This document shows, in pieces, positions 42,647 to 52,900 of a DNA stretch of 64,000 nucleotides. Source of the DNA: Bradyrhizobium barranii subsp. apii (GTDB lineage: Bacteria; Pseudomonadota; Alphaproteobacteria; Rhizobiales; Xanthobacteraceae); assembly GCF_011516635.5 (NCBI RefSeq), contig NZ_CP096255.1:7128501-7192500 (forward strand), in the 5' to 3' direction. Both the position numbers and the translations under genes were made by a program. Every line of letters begins with the position of its first letter. Position 1 is the first letter of the stretch. The notes beneath the pieces were generated by a model. That model did not search any database, had not been told where the DNA came from, and saw nothing but the letters and a program-made list of their open reading frames with translations.

Positions 42647-43480
42647 ATGTCAGCTCGCCCTCTGATTCCGCGCCGAAAACTGTTTGGCAATCCGACCTAC
42701 GTCGGCACCAAGTTGTCACCAGATGGGCAATGGCTGTCCTGGCTCGCCCCTGTCGATGACGTTCTGAACGTCTGGGTTTCTCCGGTCGACAGCATTGCGG
42801 CGGGCCAGCCCGTGACACGCACCACGGGCCGACCAATCAACTGGCAGAGTTGGAGCCCGGACGGCCGCTACATCATGTTTCTCAACGACGAGAACGGCGA
42901 TGAGAATCTGCGCCTGTTCGTCGTCGATCCCCGCAGTTCAGAGCTCCGGGATCTCACGCCCTTTGCCAATGTCCGAGCGATGCCGACGCACTGGTCGCAC
43001 ATGGTTCCTGACAAAATTGCAGTCAGCCTCAACGATCGCGACCCGCGCTGGCACGATGTCTACGTGCTCGACCTCGCAACCGGCGAACGGAGCCTGGTTT
43101 GGGAAAATCGCCAGGAGTTCCATTACGTCGGGCTCGACTGGCAGTTGAAGCCGCGCTACGCGCACAGCAACGCGCCTGACGGAGGCACACGGCTCTGGCG
43201 TATTGACGACGGCGAGGTCACGCATTGGCGCGATACCTCATACGAGGCCTACATCAGCACCCGGCCCTGGAATTTCGACGCGGAGGGCAACTACCTCCAT
43301 ATGACTTCGAGCGTCACGCACGACAAGTCGGCCCTGCTAAGCATCAACTGGTCGACGGGTGACGAACGTATCTTGTTCGCAAGCGACCGCGCCGATGTGA
43401 CGGGAGCCATATTCAACACCCGGACGCTCGAACCCGAAGCGGTCTGCATCGATCCCGGTCGGCAGGAATGGACGGCTTTG
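42647..43480 (+). pseudogene. S9 family peptidase, N-terminal piece (split by IS element)
   Basis: The piece encodes the beta-propeller part of a prolyl-oligopeptidase-like enzyme: LFGNPTYVGTKLSPDGQWLS at the start, and a WSPDGRYIMFLNDENGDENL blade. The frame is intact up to the insertion at 43480 and then reads into the element to a stop at 43543. Joined to 44918-46015, with the element and one 8-bp repeat removed, it restores one open frame of 643 residues (…EWTAL-TPAIAAEL…). The intact enzyme would cut oligopeptides in the cytoplasm or periplasm; no signal peptide is seen. Confidence 0.85.
43473..43480. repeat. Target-site duplication CGGCTTTG (left copy)
   Basis: CGGCTTTG at 43473-43480 repeats exactly at 44910-44917, on the other side of the IS element. 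Eight bases fit IS256-family insertions. Confidence 0.9.
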
Positions 43481-44909
43481 GGGGATGTCCCGGGTTCTGT
43501 TGAATTTCTGAAGAGGTCGGCGTTGCCCACCTTGAGCCGGTAGGCTCGGGGTGCTGATTCCACAAAGGAGAGCAACGCCATGACGAGAGATATCACACCG
43601 GCTGGTTGGCCGGCGACCGGGGCTGTGGAGAAATCATTTGCGGAAGTGCGAGCGAGCTTCGATCGGTTCTGCCTTGCGGCAGGAATCGAGGCGCTCGGCA
43701 CGATGATGGAGGCGGATGTGACAGCGGCCTGCGGGCCGCGCCACGGTCGTGATGCGGCGCGGCGGGCGCACCGTTGGGGCCGAACGCGGGGGCGGATCGG
43801 TTTCCACGGCGGCAAGATCGAGGTCGATCGCCCGCGGGTCCGGGGCATGGACGGCCGCGAGGTCACGATCCCGAGCTGGGAAACGGCGGCGCAGGAGGAC
43901 TGGCTCGGTCGCTGGGCGATGAACCTGATGCTGATCAATGTGTCGACGCGCCGGTTCGGCCGCGCCGTCCGGCTGCCCGAGGGTGACGTGCCGGCACCGC
44001 CCGGATCGGGGATTTCGAAGTCGGCGGCCTCGCGGAGGTTCGTGGCTCTGTCGGCGGCGCGGCTGGCCGACTTCATGGCTGCCGATCTGTCCGCGCTCGA
44101 CCTTCTGGTGGTCCAAATCGACGGGCTGCATCTCGACGACGATCTCGTGCTGGTGGCCGCGATCGGGGTTGACGGCGAAGGCAACAAGCATCCGCTGGCG
44201 CTGGTGGAAGGGGCGACCGAGAATGCAGCAACGGTTCAGGCCCTGCTGGACAACCTAGTCTCGCGCGGGCTCGACCCGACGGTGCCAAGACTGTTCATCG
44301 CCGACGGCGCGAAGGCGTTGTCGAAGGCGATCCGCCGCACCTTCGGTTCGGCCGCTGCGATCCAGCGCTGCCAGATCCACAAGGCGCGCAACATCATGGA
44401 ACGCCTGCCGAAAGAGCATCATGCGGCCACCCGCCGGGTGCTGCGCCAGGCCTGGGAGCTCGATGACGCCGACAAGGCTGAAAAATTGATCCGCAATCTC
44501 GCGCGTCGACTCGACCAGCAATGGCCCGGCGTTGCGGCCAGTATCCTCGAAGGCCTCGACGAAATCCTGACTGTCGTCCGGTTGAAGTTGCCGAAGGAGC
44601 TTCGCCGATCGCTCGCCTGTACCAATATCGCCGAGAACATGATGGGCACCATTCGCCGCGTCACGCGCAACGTTAAACGCTGGCGGGATGCCGGTATGGC
44701 CTTGCGATGGGTCGCGGCCGGTATGATCGAGGCCAACAAGGGCTTCCGACGATTGAAGGCGCATAAGCAATTGTCGGTTCTGCGTGCGGCCCTTCAAGCT
44801 CACCACGATCGCATGACAATCAAGTCCGTTGCCCACGTCACGAGGGCTGCGTAATATTCATTCCGGCAACGTCGACCCGACGTAGTTCAACAGCGATCGG
44901 GACATCCCC
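43481..44909 (+). mobile_element. IS256-family insertion sequence (1429 bp)
   Basis: The element is bounded by inverted repeats: GGGGATGTCCCG at 43481 and its exact complement ending at 44909. Both ends extend, with mismatches, to CTGTTGAA about 24 bases in. It carries one transposase gene and is flanked by the 8-bp duplication CGGCTTTG. Ends, duplication and transposase are all undamaged, so the insertion looks recent and the element may be active. Confidence 0.93.
43580..44854 (+). CDS. IS256-family transposase
   Basis: A 424-residue DDE transposase of the IS256 (mutator-like) group. Candidate catalytic residues are Asp in LLVVQIDGLHL, Asp in LFIADGAKALS, and Glu in CTNIAENMMGTIRRV. Other family marks are QRCQIHKARNIMERLP and the C-terminal RNVKRWRDAGMALRWVA. 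It cuts at the element ends and inserts into a new site, making an 8-9 bp duplication. Length is normal and no lesion is visible. AAGGAG lies ahead of the ATG. Confidence 0.93.
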   Translation: MTRDITPAGWPATGAVEKSFAEVRASFDRFCLAAGIEALGTMMEADVTAACGPRHGRDAARRAHRWGRTRGRIGFHGGKIEVDRPRVRGMDGREVTIPSWETAAQEDWLGRWAMNLMLINVSTRRFGRAVRLPEGDVPAPPGSGISKSAASRRFVALSAARLADFMAADLSALDLLVVQIDGLHLDDDLVLVAAIGVDGEGNKHPLALVEGATENAATVQALLDNLVSRGLDPTVPRLFIADGAKALSKAIRRTFGSAAAIQRCQIHKARNIMERLPKEHHAATRRVLRQAWELDDADKAEKLIRNLARRLDQQWPGVAASILEGLDEILTVVRLKLPKELRRSLACTNIAENMMGTIRRVTRNVKRWRDAGMALRWVAAGMIEANKGFRRLKAHKQLSVLRAALQAHHDRMTIKSVAHVTRAA

Positions 44910-44917
44910 CGGCTTTG

Positions 44918-46015
44918 ACGCCTGCGATTGCGGCCGAGCTTGATCTGATCAAGGCGCGACTACGCGACCACGCGTTTTATGTTGAGAGCCAAAGCGACGA
45001 TGGCCGCCGATGGATCGTGGCGAGCCACGCGCCGGATCAACCCATCACATATCATCTCCTTGACCGCGACAAGCAGACCATCACCGAGCTGTTTTCGGCG
45101 CGCCCCGAGCTGAAGCCCTACCGCCTCGCTTCGATGCAGGAAGTGCAAGGCAAATCGCGCGACGGCCTGCCCCTCGTCTCGTACCTCACGCTGCCCGCCG
45201 ACATCGATGGCGATCGCCCGCCTCTGCCGCTGCCGATGGTCCTCATCGTCCACGGCGGTCCGTGGGGACGGGATATCTACGGCTATCGCAGGGATCACCA
45301 ATGGCTGGCCGATCGCGGCTACGCCGTGCTTTCGGTCAACTATCGGGGATCGACGGGCTTCGGCAAGGCATTTGTCGCGGCGAGCGAGAAAGAGCATGCG
45401 CGAAAGATGCACGACGATCTCATCGACATGGTCGATTGGGCGATCGCCGAAGGCATCGCGCAAAAGGACAAAGTCGCGATTTTCGGCCTGTCCTACGGCG
45501 GCCTGGCCTCGTTCGTCGGCGCAACCTTCACGCCGGACGTCTTCTGCTGTTCCGTGCCGGTCGTCGGCATCTCCAACCTGCAAACCCTGCTGGAGTCGAT
45601 GCCACCCTATTGGGCCGGCTTTGCGGAATTCATGTATCGCAGCTACGGCGATCCCCGCACCGAGGAAGGCCGCAAGCTGCTCGCCGAACGTTCACCGATC
45701 AACAAGGTCGACAACATCAAGAAGCCCATGCTGATCTTTCATGGCGCCAACGACGTTCGCTGCAAGATCGCGGAAAGCGACACCATCGCGGCGGCCATGC
45801 AGGCGAAAGGCATTCCCGTGACCTACATCGTCTATCCCGATGAGGGGCACGGATTCCAGAGGCCGCCGAACCAGCTCTCCTATCTCGCAATTGCCGAGGC
45901 GTTCTTTGCACGGCATCTGGGTGGCGCCTGCGAGCCCGTTGGCGAGGATTTCCGGGGATCCAGTCACGAGGTTCGTGCCGGGGCCGATATCCTGTCCGAT
46001 CTGGGCGTCGCCTGA
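44918..46015 (+). pseudogene. S9 family peptidase, C-terminal piece (split by IS element)
   Basis: This part has the alpha/beta-hydrolase domain of the split peptidase. The nucleophile is Ser in IFGLSYGGLASF, the acid is Asp in HGANDVRCK, and the base is His in PDEGHGFQRP; VLIVHGGPWGRD forms the oxyanion region. All three catalytic residues are present, so only the insertion disables it. A TTG at 44915 made by the element junction could in principle start a shortened protein, but it lacks the propeller. A hairpin follows the stop. Confidence 0.85.
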
Positions 46016-46049
46016 AAAAACGCAGCCGGGCGACATGGTGTCACCCGGC
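46015..46049 (-). terminator. Intrinsic terminator for the purine-type permease gene
   Basis: On the minus strand an imperfect stem (GCCGGGTGACA…TGTCGCCCGGC, 46025-46049) is followed by TGCGTTTTTT. It lies 22 bases beyond the stop of the permease gene at 46072 and overlaps the stop of the peptidase piece on the other strand. Confidence 0.65.
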
Positions 46050-46071
46050 GGCGACCAATACTGGCCGATGC

Positions 46072-47739
46072 CTACTCCGCCGGCGCGGCGTGCATCTCCG
46101 GATGGGCGGCGTAGCGCTCGGTGGCGCCGAGCCTGCTGGCCGCGAACAGTCCCGCCGCCATCACCGCGTAGGCGAACGCCACCGCGGGCGTGACGCCGAA
46201 GCCGCCGCCGATGCCGACGGCTTCGCCATGCATGAAGCCGAAGTAAGTGAGCACGGCACCAACCAGCGCGAAGGCCGAGGCCTTCTCGAAGTCGCGCTCG
46301 ATGATGAAGACACCGATCGCACCGAGGATGAGGCCGCCGAGGATGGAGCCGCCGCCCATCACCTCCAGGCCGTGATAGAATACGCCCTGCTGCGGAAGTG
46401 CTGCGATCGCCGCGGCCTTGACCGCGTCGGCTTTGTCGGCAGCCATACCGCCGACCGTCGCCGCCGCATTCATGGTCGAGCCCAGCATGGTGTCGATCTG
46501 GAGCTTGGCCCAGGCGGCAAGATGCGGGGTCAGCGCCAACACGATCGCGGGCGCGTGCTTGACCGGCGTGGTCTGGAACGCCTGCGCGCCGATCAGCATG
46601 CCGATATAGAGCAGGATCGGCGAGATCGCGACGACAGGCACCAGCGCCAGCAGCACCGAGATGATGCCGAACCAGGCCAGCACCACCACCATGATGCCGG
46701 TCGCAGCCGAATAGCCGATGCGGCCGCCCATCGCCTTCCAGCCGGGATGACCGATATAGACGGCGTTGATGAAGGGGTTGCCCATCAGGCAGCCGATCAG
46801 GCTGACAACGCCGTCGGCGGTGAGCACCCGCGTGGTCGGATATTCGTCGCCGGCCGCTTCCGCGCTCTCGACATTGTCCATGGCCTCGACGAGATCGTAG
46901 ATGCCGAAGGGAATGGCGGTAACCAGGATGATGCCGAGGAACTCGAAGCCCGAGAAGACGTAGCCCACCGCCGGGATCGGCACCGAGAAGCCGAAGTTCG
47001 CGAAAGCGTCGCCAACGCCCTTGACGCTCAGCCCACCGAGACCGAGCCCGAACAGGTTCGAGCCCCAGGCGATGACCATGCCGACCGCGATCGCGACAAG
47101 ACCGGCAGGAATGCCGCGCCAGTATTTCACGCCGCCAAACCAGCTCACCAGGATGATGGCGAAGCAGACGAGACCAATCTGCGGCGTCATGTACATCTCT
47201 AACGCCGGACGCATCGAGATGAAGGTGACGGAGACGCCTGCGAGCGTGCCGAGCAGCGCCGCGCGCGGCGTGATCTTGCGGATGAACGGTGCGATGAAGC
47301 CGCCGATCATCAGGATAAAGCTCTGGAAGAACACCCAGACGAGGCCAGCCGACCAGCCCTTGAGCGGGTCACCGGTCTTGATCGTGATCGGCAGCATGAT
47401 CACGAAGGTGACGATGAACATGTGCGGTACGCTGACGCCCGAGGGCAGTGCGCAGACATCGTTGCGGCCCGTCTTCTGCGCCAGCCGATAGGCGAGATAC
47501 GCGTAGTAGAAGGTGGAGAGACACATCATCAGCCCGAGGGCGGGCAGGATGCGGCCGAACACGAGACTATCAGGCATCTTCAGGACGAAGCGCAGCAGGC
47601 CCGTGAGCACCAGCATGTTGACGAGGATGTTGGTGCCGAAGCCGAAGAACGCGTTCCAGTCGCCCGATGTCCATAGTGCCGGCTTGAACTCGGACTTGCT
47701 CAGATCAGATTTGCCGGCCGTCCCCGTCAATGTGCTCAT
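46072..47739 (-). CDS. NCS2/AzgA-like purine-type permease
   Basis: A 555-residue inner-membrane protein with about 13 spans. It resembles xanthine/uracil-type permeases: SGDWNAFFGFGTNILVNMLV at the first span, NPFINAVYIGHPGWKAMGG in the region of the signature motif, and FGIYDLVEAMDNVESAEAAG. It likely imports a purine or a related ring compound with protons. The ATG at 47739 lies four bases after the stop of the hydrolase gene, so both form one operon; the hydrolase may act on what the permease brings in. Confidence 0.82.
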   Translation of the reverse strand: MSTLTGTAGKSDLSKSEFKPALWTSGDWNAFFGFGTNILVNMLVLTGLLRFVLKMPDSLVFGRILPALGLMMCLSTFYYAYLAYRLAQKTGRNDVCALPSGVSVPHMFIVTFVIMLPITIKTGDPLKGWSAGLVWVFFQSFILMIGGFIAPFIRKITPRAALLGTLAGVSVTFISMRPALEMYMTPQIGLVCFAIILVSWFGGVKYWRGIPAGLVAIAVGMVIAWGSNLFGLGLGGLSVKGVGDAFANFGFSVPIPAVGYVFSGFEFLGIILVTAIPFGIYDLVEAMDNVESAEAAGDEYPTTRVLTADGVVSLIGCLMGNPFINAVYIGHPGWKAMGGRIGYSAATGIMVVVLAWFGIISVLLALVPVVAISPILLYIGMLIGAQAFQTTPVKHAPAIVLALTPHLAAWAKLQIDTMLGSTMNAAATVGGMAADKADAVKAAAIAALPQQGVFYHGLEVMGGGSILGGLILGAIGVFIIERDFEKASAFALVGAVLTYFGFMHGEAVGIGGGFGVTPAVAFAYAVMAAGLFAASRLGATERYAAHPEMHAAPAE

Positions 47740-47743
47740 GATG

Positions 47744-48448
47744 CTACCCCTGTGTGGTCGAAGTCTTCATTGCCTCCAAGACTGCGGCTGAGTCCGCGAC
47801 CCAGCCGAAGATGCCGCCCTGGGCCTTGATCATCTTCAGGCCCATCTCGTGAAATTCCGGGAAGTAGGATGCGCAGCCGTCGGAGATCACGACGCAGCGA
47901 TAGCCACGGTCATTGGCCTCTCGCACCGTGGTGTTGACGCACACTTCCGTTGTGACGCCGCAGACCAGCAAGTTCTCGATGCCGTATTTCTCCAGCACAT
48001 CCGTGAGCTCGGTGGCGTAGAACGCACCCTTGCCGGGTTTGTCGATCACGACTTCGCTGTCGAGCGGATAAAGTTCGGGAATGATGTCGTGGCCGGCCTC
48101 GCCGCGAATGAGAATGCGCCCCATCGGGCCGGGATCGCCGATGCGCAAGGACGGCGCGCCGCGCTCGACTTTTGCGGGTGGCGCGTCGGACAGATCGGGC
48201 AAATGCCCCTCGCGGGTGTGGATCACCAGCATGCCGGTGTCACGCGCCGCCTTCAGCACCGCGCCGATCGGCTTCACCGCGCGCGCCAGTTGGCTGACAT
48301 CGTTGCCAAGCGTTTCGCCGAAGCCGCCCGGCTCCATGAAATCCCGCTGCATGTCGATGATGAGAAGCGCGGTGGCAGGCCAGTCGAGCCTGATCGGCTC
48401 GGGCTCGGCGCTGATGACGCCCGGTGTCGGCTTGGTCGAGTTCAACAT
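47744..48448 (-). CDS. Cysteine hydrolase of the isochorismatase family (biuret-hydrolase-like)
   Basis: A 234-residue protein with the Asp-Lys-Cys triad of the family: ALLIIDMQRDFMEPGG (Asp), VIDKPGKGAFYATEL (Lys) and VCGVTTEVCVNTTVREA (Cys). The sequence around these sites is close to biuret and ureidoacrylate amidohydrolases, which cleave small amide N-C bonds and release ammonia. It is cytoplasmic. The gene is first in an operon with the purine-type permease, which supports a role in use of a nitrogen-rich compound. Confidence 0.85.
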   Translation of the reverse strand: MLNSTKPTPGVISAEPEPIRLDWPATALLIIDMQRDFMEPGGFGETLGNDVSQLARAVKPIGAVLKAARDTGMLVIHTREGHLPDLSDAPPAKVERGAPSLRIGDPGPMGRILIRGEAGHDIIPELYPLDSEVVIDKPGKGAFYATELTDVLEKYGIENLLVCGVTTEVCVNTTVREANDRGYRCVVISDGCASYFPEFHEMGLKMIKAQGGIFGWVADSAAVLEAMKTSTTQG

Positions 48449-48789
48449 GACTCAAGGCCCCCGCGAGAACTCTCTTTGCCAGGAGTTCTGCAAACGCCGT
48501 GCCATTGTGTACAATAGCGGTGGGGCACAGGCCGCGAGAGAATTTGCTGCGCACTCAGAAGGTTACGTCAGCGGCTGACGGCTGCTTATTCCCTGTGCGA
48601 CGGCTTTACGACGTGCATCTGCTTAAAGGATGAGCGGGTGGCGACGGACTCACTCGCCGTCATTCCGGGGCGACGCGAAGCGTCGAGCCCGGAATCCATC
48701 GGGCGGCAGTACGTGAGGTGAAATGGGTTCCGGGCTCGCGCTACGCGCGCCCCGGAATGACGAGGCGTGTATGTGGCAACGCCTTGCCT
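48449..48789. other. Intergenic stretch with a palindromic repeat
   Basis: These 341 bases hold the promoter side of the hydrolase gene and, at 48659-48761, a repeat element. Nothing else is seen. Confidence 0.5.
48659..48761. repeat. Palindromic repeat bounded by GTCATTCCGG…CCGGAATGAC
   Basis: The outer 10 bases are exact complements. Inside are GGCGACGCGAAGCGTCG and GGGCTCGCGCTACGCGCGCCC hairpins. From memory, this class is very common between Bradyrhizobium genes. Confidence 0.7.
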
Positions 48790-49743
48790 CTACCGCCCCG
48801 CGCCGTACAGCTGCCGATACTCCATCTCATACGGCGCATACGAATCCTTCAGCGTCGCCATGTTGAGCAGCATGGTGGCCACCACCGCGCCCGTCTTGCC
48901 GAACACGCGCGTCTTCATCCAGGCGCTCTCGGTGCGGCGGCTGCCGGAGAGCGCGACAACCTCACGCTCGATTTCGTATTCCTCATCGACGAAGAGCGGC
49001 CCCTTGATCAGCCTGATCTCCTGGTCCGCGAACAGGCCGACCGCCGGCCCCTTCGCCGGCAGCGGATCGTCCTTGGAACGGTACTGGAAGAGTACGCTCA
49101 AAATCTCCATCGGGATGATGGCCTTCCCCCACGGATTGTCGGCGCCTGAATAATATGGCGAGTTCTCGGTGATGACGGCGAGCTTCTGCCGGAGAGAGAA
49201 CGGATAGAGGTCGCCCATGTTCTGGTCGAACGCCATCCGCACCGTCTGCCGTTTGCTGGTCTGCGCCACCTTCACATCGCGCAGGATCACGGGATCGGCG
49301 AGCGGCTTGAGCTCGGTGAGGCGCGCCTCGAGCGCGGTCGCCGCGTGCGGTTCGCCGACCGAGGCCGTGCCGCGCAGCACCTCGGTGCCGTCGCGCTTGA
49401 CCATCTGGATCTGGCATTGGCTCGTGCCGGGCAGCGGCTTCGACAGCATCGCCTGCACCTCCTCGCCTTCGAAGCAGGCATTGCGGTAATGCGCGGATAG
49501 GCAACCGCTCTCGAACCAGGCCTGCCCCCACAGCCGCGCGCCGAGCGGGGCGAACTGGCTGAAATGCGTCGGGCCTTCGATGGTGCCGCCCTTGAAGCCG
49601 AGCTTCTGCGCGGTGGCATCGTCGTGGATCGAGGCATGGGCGTCGTAGACTTGCGCGTGCAGCATCTGGCGCGGCTGGCGCCACGGCCCGGTCAGCGCCT
49701 CGGGCGTCTCTGTCATCTCGGTGTCGAATGCGTTTGCAGCCAT
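48790..49743 (-). CDS. Hotdog-fold (MaoC-like) protein of unknown role
   Basis: A 317-residue protein. The N-terminal half has a MaoC-like pattern: HAQVYDAHASIHDDATAQ, GGTIEGPTHFSQFAPLG and SAHYRNACFEGEEVQA, with the Asp/His residues that act in hydratases of this fold. The second half reads like a second hotdog (VGLFADQEIRLIKGPLFVDE). It may hydrate or bind an acyl-CoA. GGAGGA lies just before ATG 49743. It is divergent from the indolepyruvate oxidoreductase gene, 163 bases away, hinting at a link to aromatic or branched acyl-CoA metabolism. Confidence 0.65.
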   Translation of the reverse strand: MAANAFDTEMTETPEALTGPWRQPRQMLHAQVYDAHASIHDDATAQKLGFKGGTIEGPTHFSQFAPLGARLWGQAWFESGCLSAHYRNACFEGEEVQAMLSKPLPGTSQCQIQMVKRDGTEVLRGTASVGEPHAATALEARLTELKPLADPVILRDVKVAQTSKRQTVRMAFDQNMGDLYPFSLRQKLAVITENSPYYSGADNPWGKAIIPMEILSVLFQYRSKDDPLPAKGPAVGLFADQEIRLIKGPLFVDEEYEIEREVVALSGSRRTESAWMKTRVFGKTGAVVATMLLNMATLKDSYAPYEMEYRQLYGAGR

Positions 49744-49906
49744 GGTGTCCTCCACAGGCAGCCATGACTAGCAGGAGCGCCACGGATGCGGCTAGCCGTA
49801 TTGACTTCGCCGGCCCATGCTCTTGACTGTCACAATTCGCGTCGCGCCGCCGCTATCCCTCCCGCAGCGCAAACCCCACGCCGAACGAGAGACGAGGACT
49901 CCTGAA

Positions 49907-52900
49907 ATGACGCTGATGCAGGTCGAGCTGGACGACAAATACCGGCTCGAATCGAAGCGGATCTTCCTCTCCGGCACGCAGGCACTGGTTCGGTTGCCCA
50001 TGTTGCAGCGCGAACGCGACCGGCTTCAGGGCCTCAACACCGGCGGCTTCATCTCGGGCTATCGCGGTTCCCCGCTCGGCATGTACGACCACGCGCTGTG
50101 GCGCGCGAAGTCGCACCTCCAGCAGCACGACATCGCCTTTGTCCCCGGCCTCAACGAGGATCTGGCGGCGACCGCGGTCTGGGGCAGCCAGCAGGTGGGT
50201 CTGTTTCCCGGCGCCAAGGTCGATGGCGTGTTCGGCATCTGGTACGGCAAGGGCCCCGGCGTCGACCGCTCGGTCGACGCGCTCAAGCATGCCAACGCGG
50301 CCGGCACCTCGCTCAATGGCGGTGTGCTCGCGCTCGCCGGCGACGATCATGGCTGCCAGTCCTCGACGCTGGCGCATCAGAGCGAGCAGGTGTTCGCGGC
50401 GGCGCTGATCCCCGTGATCAATCCGGCGACGCTCCAGGATTATCTCGACCTCGGCCTCTATGGTTTTGCGCTGTCGCGCTTCTCCGGCTGCTGGGTCGGC
50501 TTCAAGGCGATCAGCGAGACCGTCGAGAGTTCGGCCTCGATCTATAGCGATCCCGCGCGCATCCAGATCAAGCTTCCCGATGATTTCGAGATGCCGCCCG
50601 GTGGCCTCAACATCCGCTGGCCCGATCCGCCGCTGGACGCCGAACGACGTCTGTTCGGCCCGAAGATGGCCGCGGTGCAGGCCTTTGCGCGCGCCAACCA
50701 GCTCGACCGCATCGTGCTCGATTCAAAGCCCGCGCGGCTCGGCATTGTCGCGACCGGCAAGGCCTATCTCGATCTGCGCCAGGCGCTGGCTGATTTGGGC
50801 ATCACCGACAAGGACGCGCAGGACCTGGGCCTGCGCATCTACAAGGTCGCACTGACCTGGCCGCTGGAGGAAAGCGGCGCCAAGCGTTTCGCGGAAGGCC
50901 TTCAGGATGTGCTCGTGGTCGAGGAGAAGCGCGGCTTCATCGAAGACCAGCTGATGCGCATCCTCTACAATATCGATGCCTCCAGGCGCCCGACCGTCAC
51001 CGGCAAGCGTGACGAGCGCGGCGCGCCGCTGCTGCCGAGCGAAGGCGAGCTGACGCCGACAATTGTCGCGGGCGCACTGGTGGCGCGCTTGCGCAAGCTC
51101 GGGCATCACAGCCCGGTGCTGGAGCAGCGCCTCGCCCGCCTCGAAGCCTTCGACAACCCCGTCACATCAAGCACGCAGATCAAGCTCGCGCGCACACCGT
51201 TCTTCTGCTCGGGCTGCCCGCACAACTCCTCGACGCGCGTGCCCGAGGGAAGCCGTGCCATGGCCGGCATCGGCTGCCACGGCATGGCCCTGAGCATGCC
51301 GACCCGCCGCACCGATCTGATCTCGCATATGGGCGCCGAGGGCGTGAACTGGATCGGCCAGTCGCCCTTCACCACCGAGAAGCACATTTTTCAGAACCTC
51401 GGCGACGGCACCTACACCCATTCCGGCCTGCTTGCTCTGCGCGCGGCATCGGCCGCGGGCATCAACATCACCTACAAGATCCTCTACAACGACGCGGTCG
51501 CGATGACCGGCGGCCAGCCCGCCGAAGGCGCCTTCAACGTCGCGCAGATTGCGCACCAGGTCTGGGCCGAGGGGGTCAAGCGACTCGCGATCGTATCGGA
51601 CGATCCGACGAAGTATCCGGAAGGCAACTACTTCCCGCAGGGGGCGACCATCCATCACCGCCGCGAGCTCGACGCCGTGCAGCGCGAGCTGCGTGACATC
51701 AAGGGCCTCACGGTCGTGATCTACGACCAGACCTGCGCCGCCGAAAAGCGCCGCCGCAAGCGCGGGCTCTATCCCGATCCCGCCAAGCGTGCCTTCATCA
51801 ACGAGCTCGTCTGCGAAGGCTGCGGCGATTGCTCGCAGGCCTCCACTGCGTCTCGGTGCAGCCGCTGGAGACCGAGTTCGGCCGCAAGCGCCAGATCGAC
51901 CAGTCCAACTGCAACAAGGACTTTTCCTGCGTCGAAGGTTTCTGCCCGAGCTTTGTCACCGTGCATGGCGGCAGCCTGAAGCGGATGAAGACGTCGGCGG
52001 TCGATTCCGGACAGTTGTTCGCCGACCTGCCGCTGCCTCCTGCCCGCGAGCTCGAGGCGCCGTACAACATCCTCGTCACCGGCATCGGCGGCACCGGCGT
52101 CATCACCATCGGCGCCCTGCTCGGCATGGCGGCCCATGTCGACGGCCGCGGCTGCTCCGCGCTCGACTTCACCGGCCTGTCGCAGAAGAACGGCGCGGTG
52201 ATGAGCCATGTCCGCATCGCACAAAGGCCGGAGGATATCTCTGCCGTCCGCATCACCACCGGCGGCGCCGACGTCATCCTCGGCTGCGACATGATCGTCT
52301 CGGCAGGTCCCTCCGCGCTCAGCCGAGCCGAACGCGGTGTGACCAAAGCCTACATCAATGCCGACCTGCAACCGACCGCGAGCTTCGTGCAAAATCCCGA
52401 TCTCGATTTCGAGCTGGGCACGATGCAGACCGTGCTGCGTGACGCCGTCGGCGACACGAACCTCGACATCATCGACGCGACAGGCATTGCCTCGGCCCTG
52501 ATGGGTGACAGCATCGCGACCAATCCCTTCATGCTCGGCTTCGCCTTCCAGAAGGGCGCGATCCCGCTGTCGCTGGAGGCCCTGCTCCGCGCTATCGAAA
52601 TCAACGGCGCGGCGATCGAGATGAACAAGCTCGCCTTCACATGGGGACGGCTGGCCGCCCACGACATGTCGCGCGTGCGCAGCGTACTGCAGTTCAAGAG
52701 CCGCGCTTCCGCGCCGACGAAGTCGCTCGACGACGTGATCGCGACCCGCGCGGAGTTTCTGACCGAGTATCAGGACAGGGCCTACGCCGACCGTTACCTC
52801 GCAGCCGTCGCCAAGGTGCGCAAGGCGGAAGCAGCCGCCTCGCCCGCGTCTACAGAGCTGACCTTGGCGGTCGCCAAAAACCTGTTCAAGCTGATGTCCT

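Noticed and set aside
43543..43580. The extended peptidase frame into the IS element as a functional 298-residue protein
   Set aside because: The last 21 residues come from the inverted repeat and element leader, and the catalytic domain is absent.
48659..48761. Palindromic repeat as part of a CRISPR array
   Set aside because: There is one inverted unit only, with no regular spacers and no cas gene in the window.
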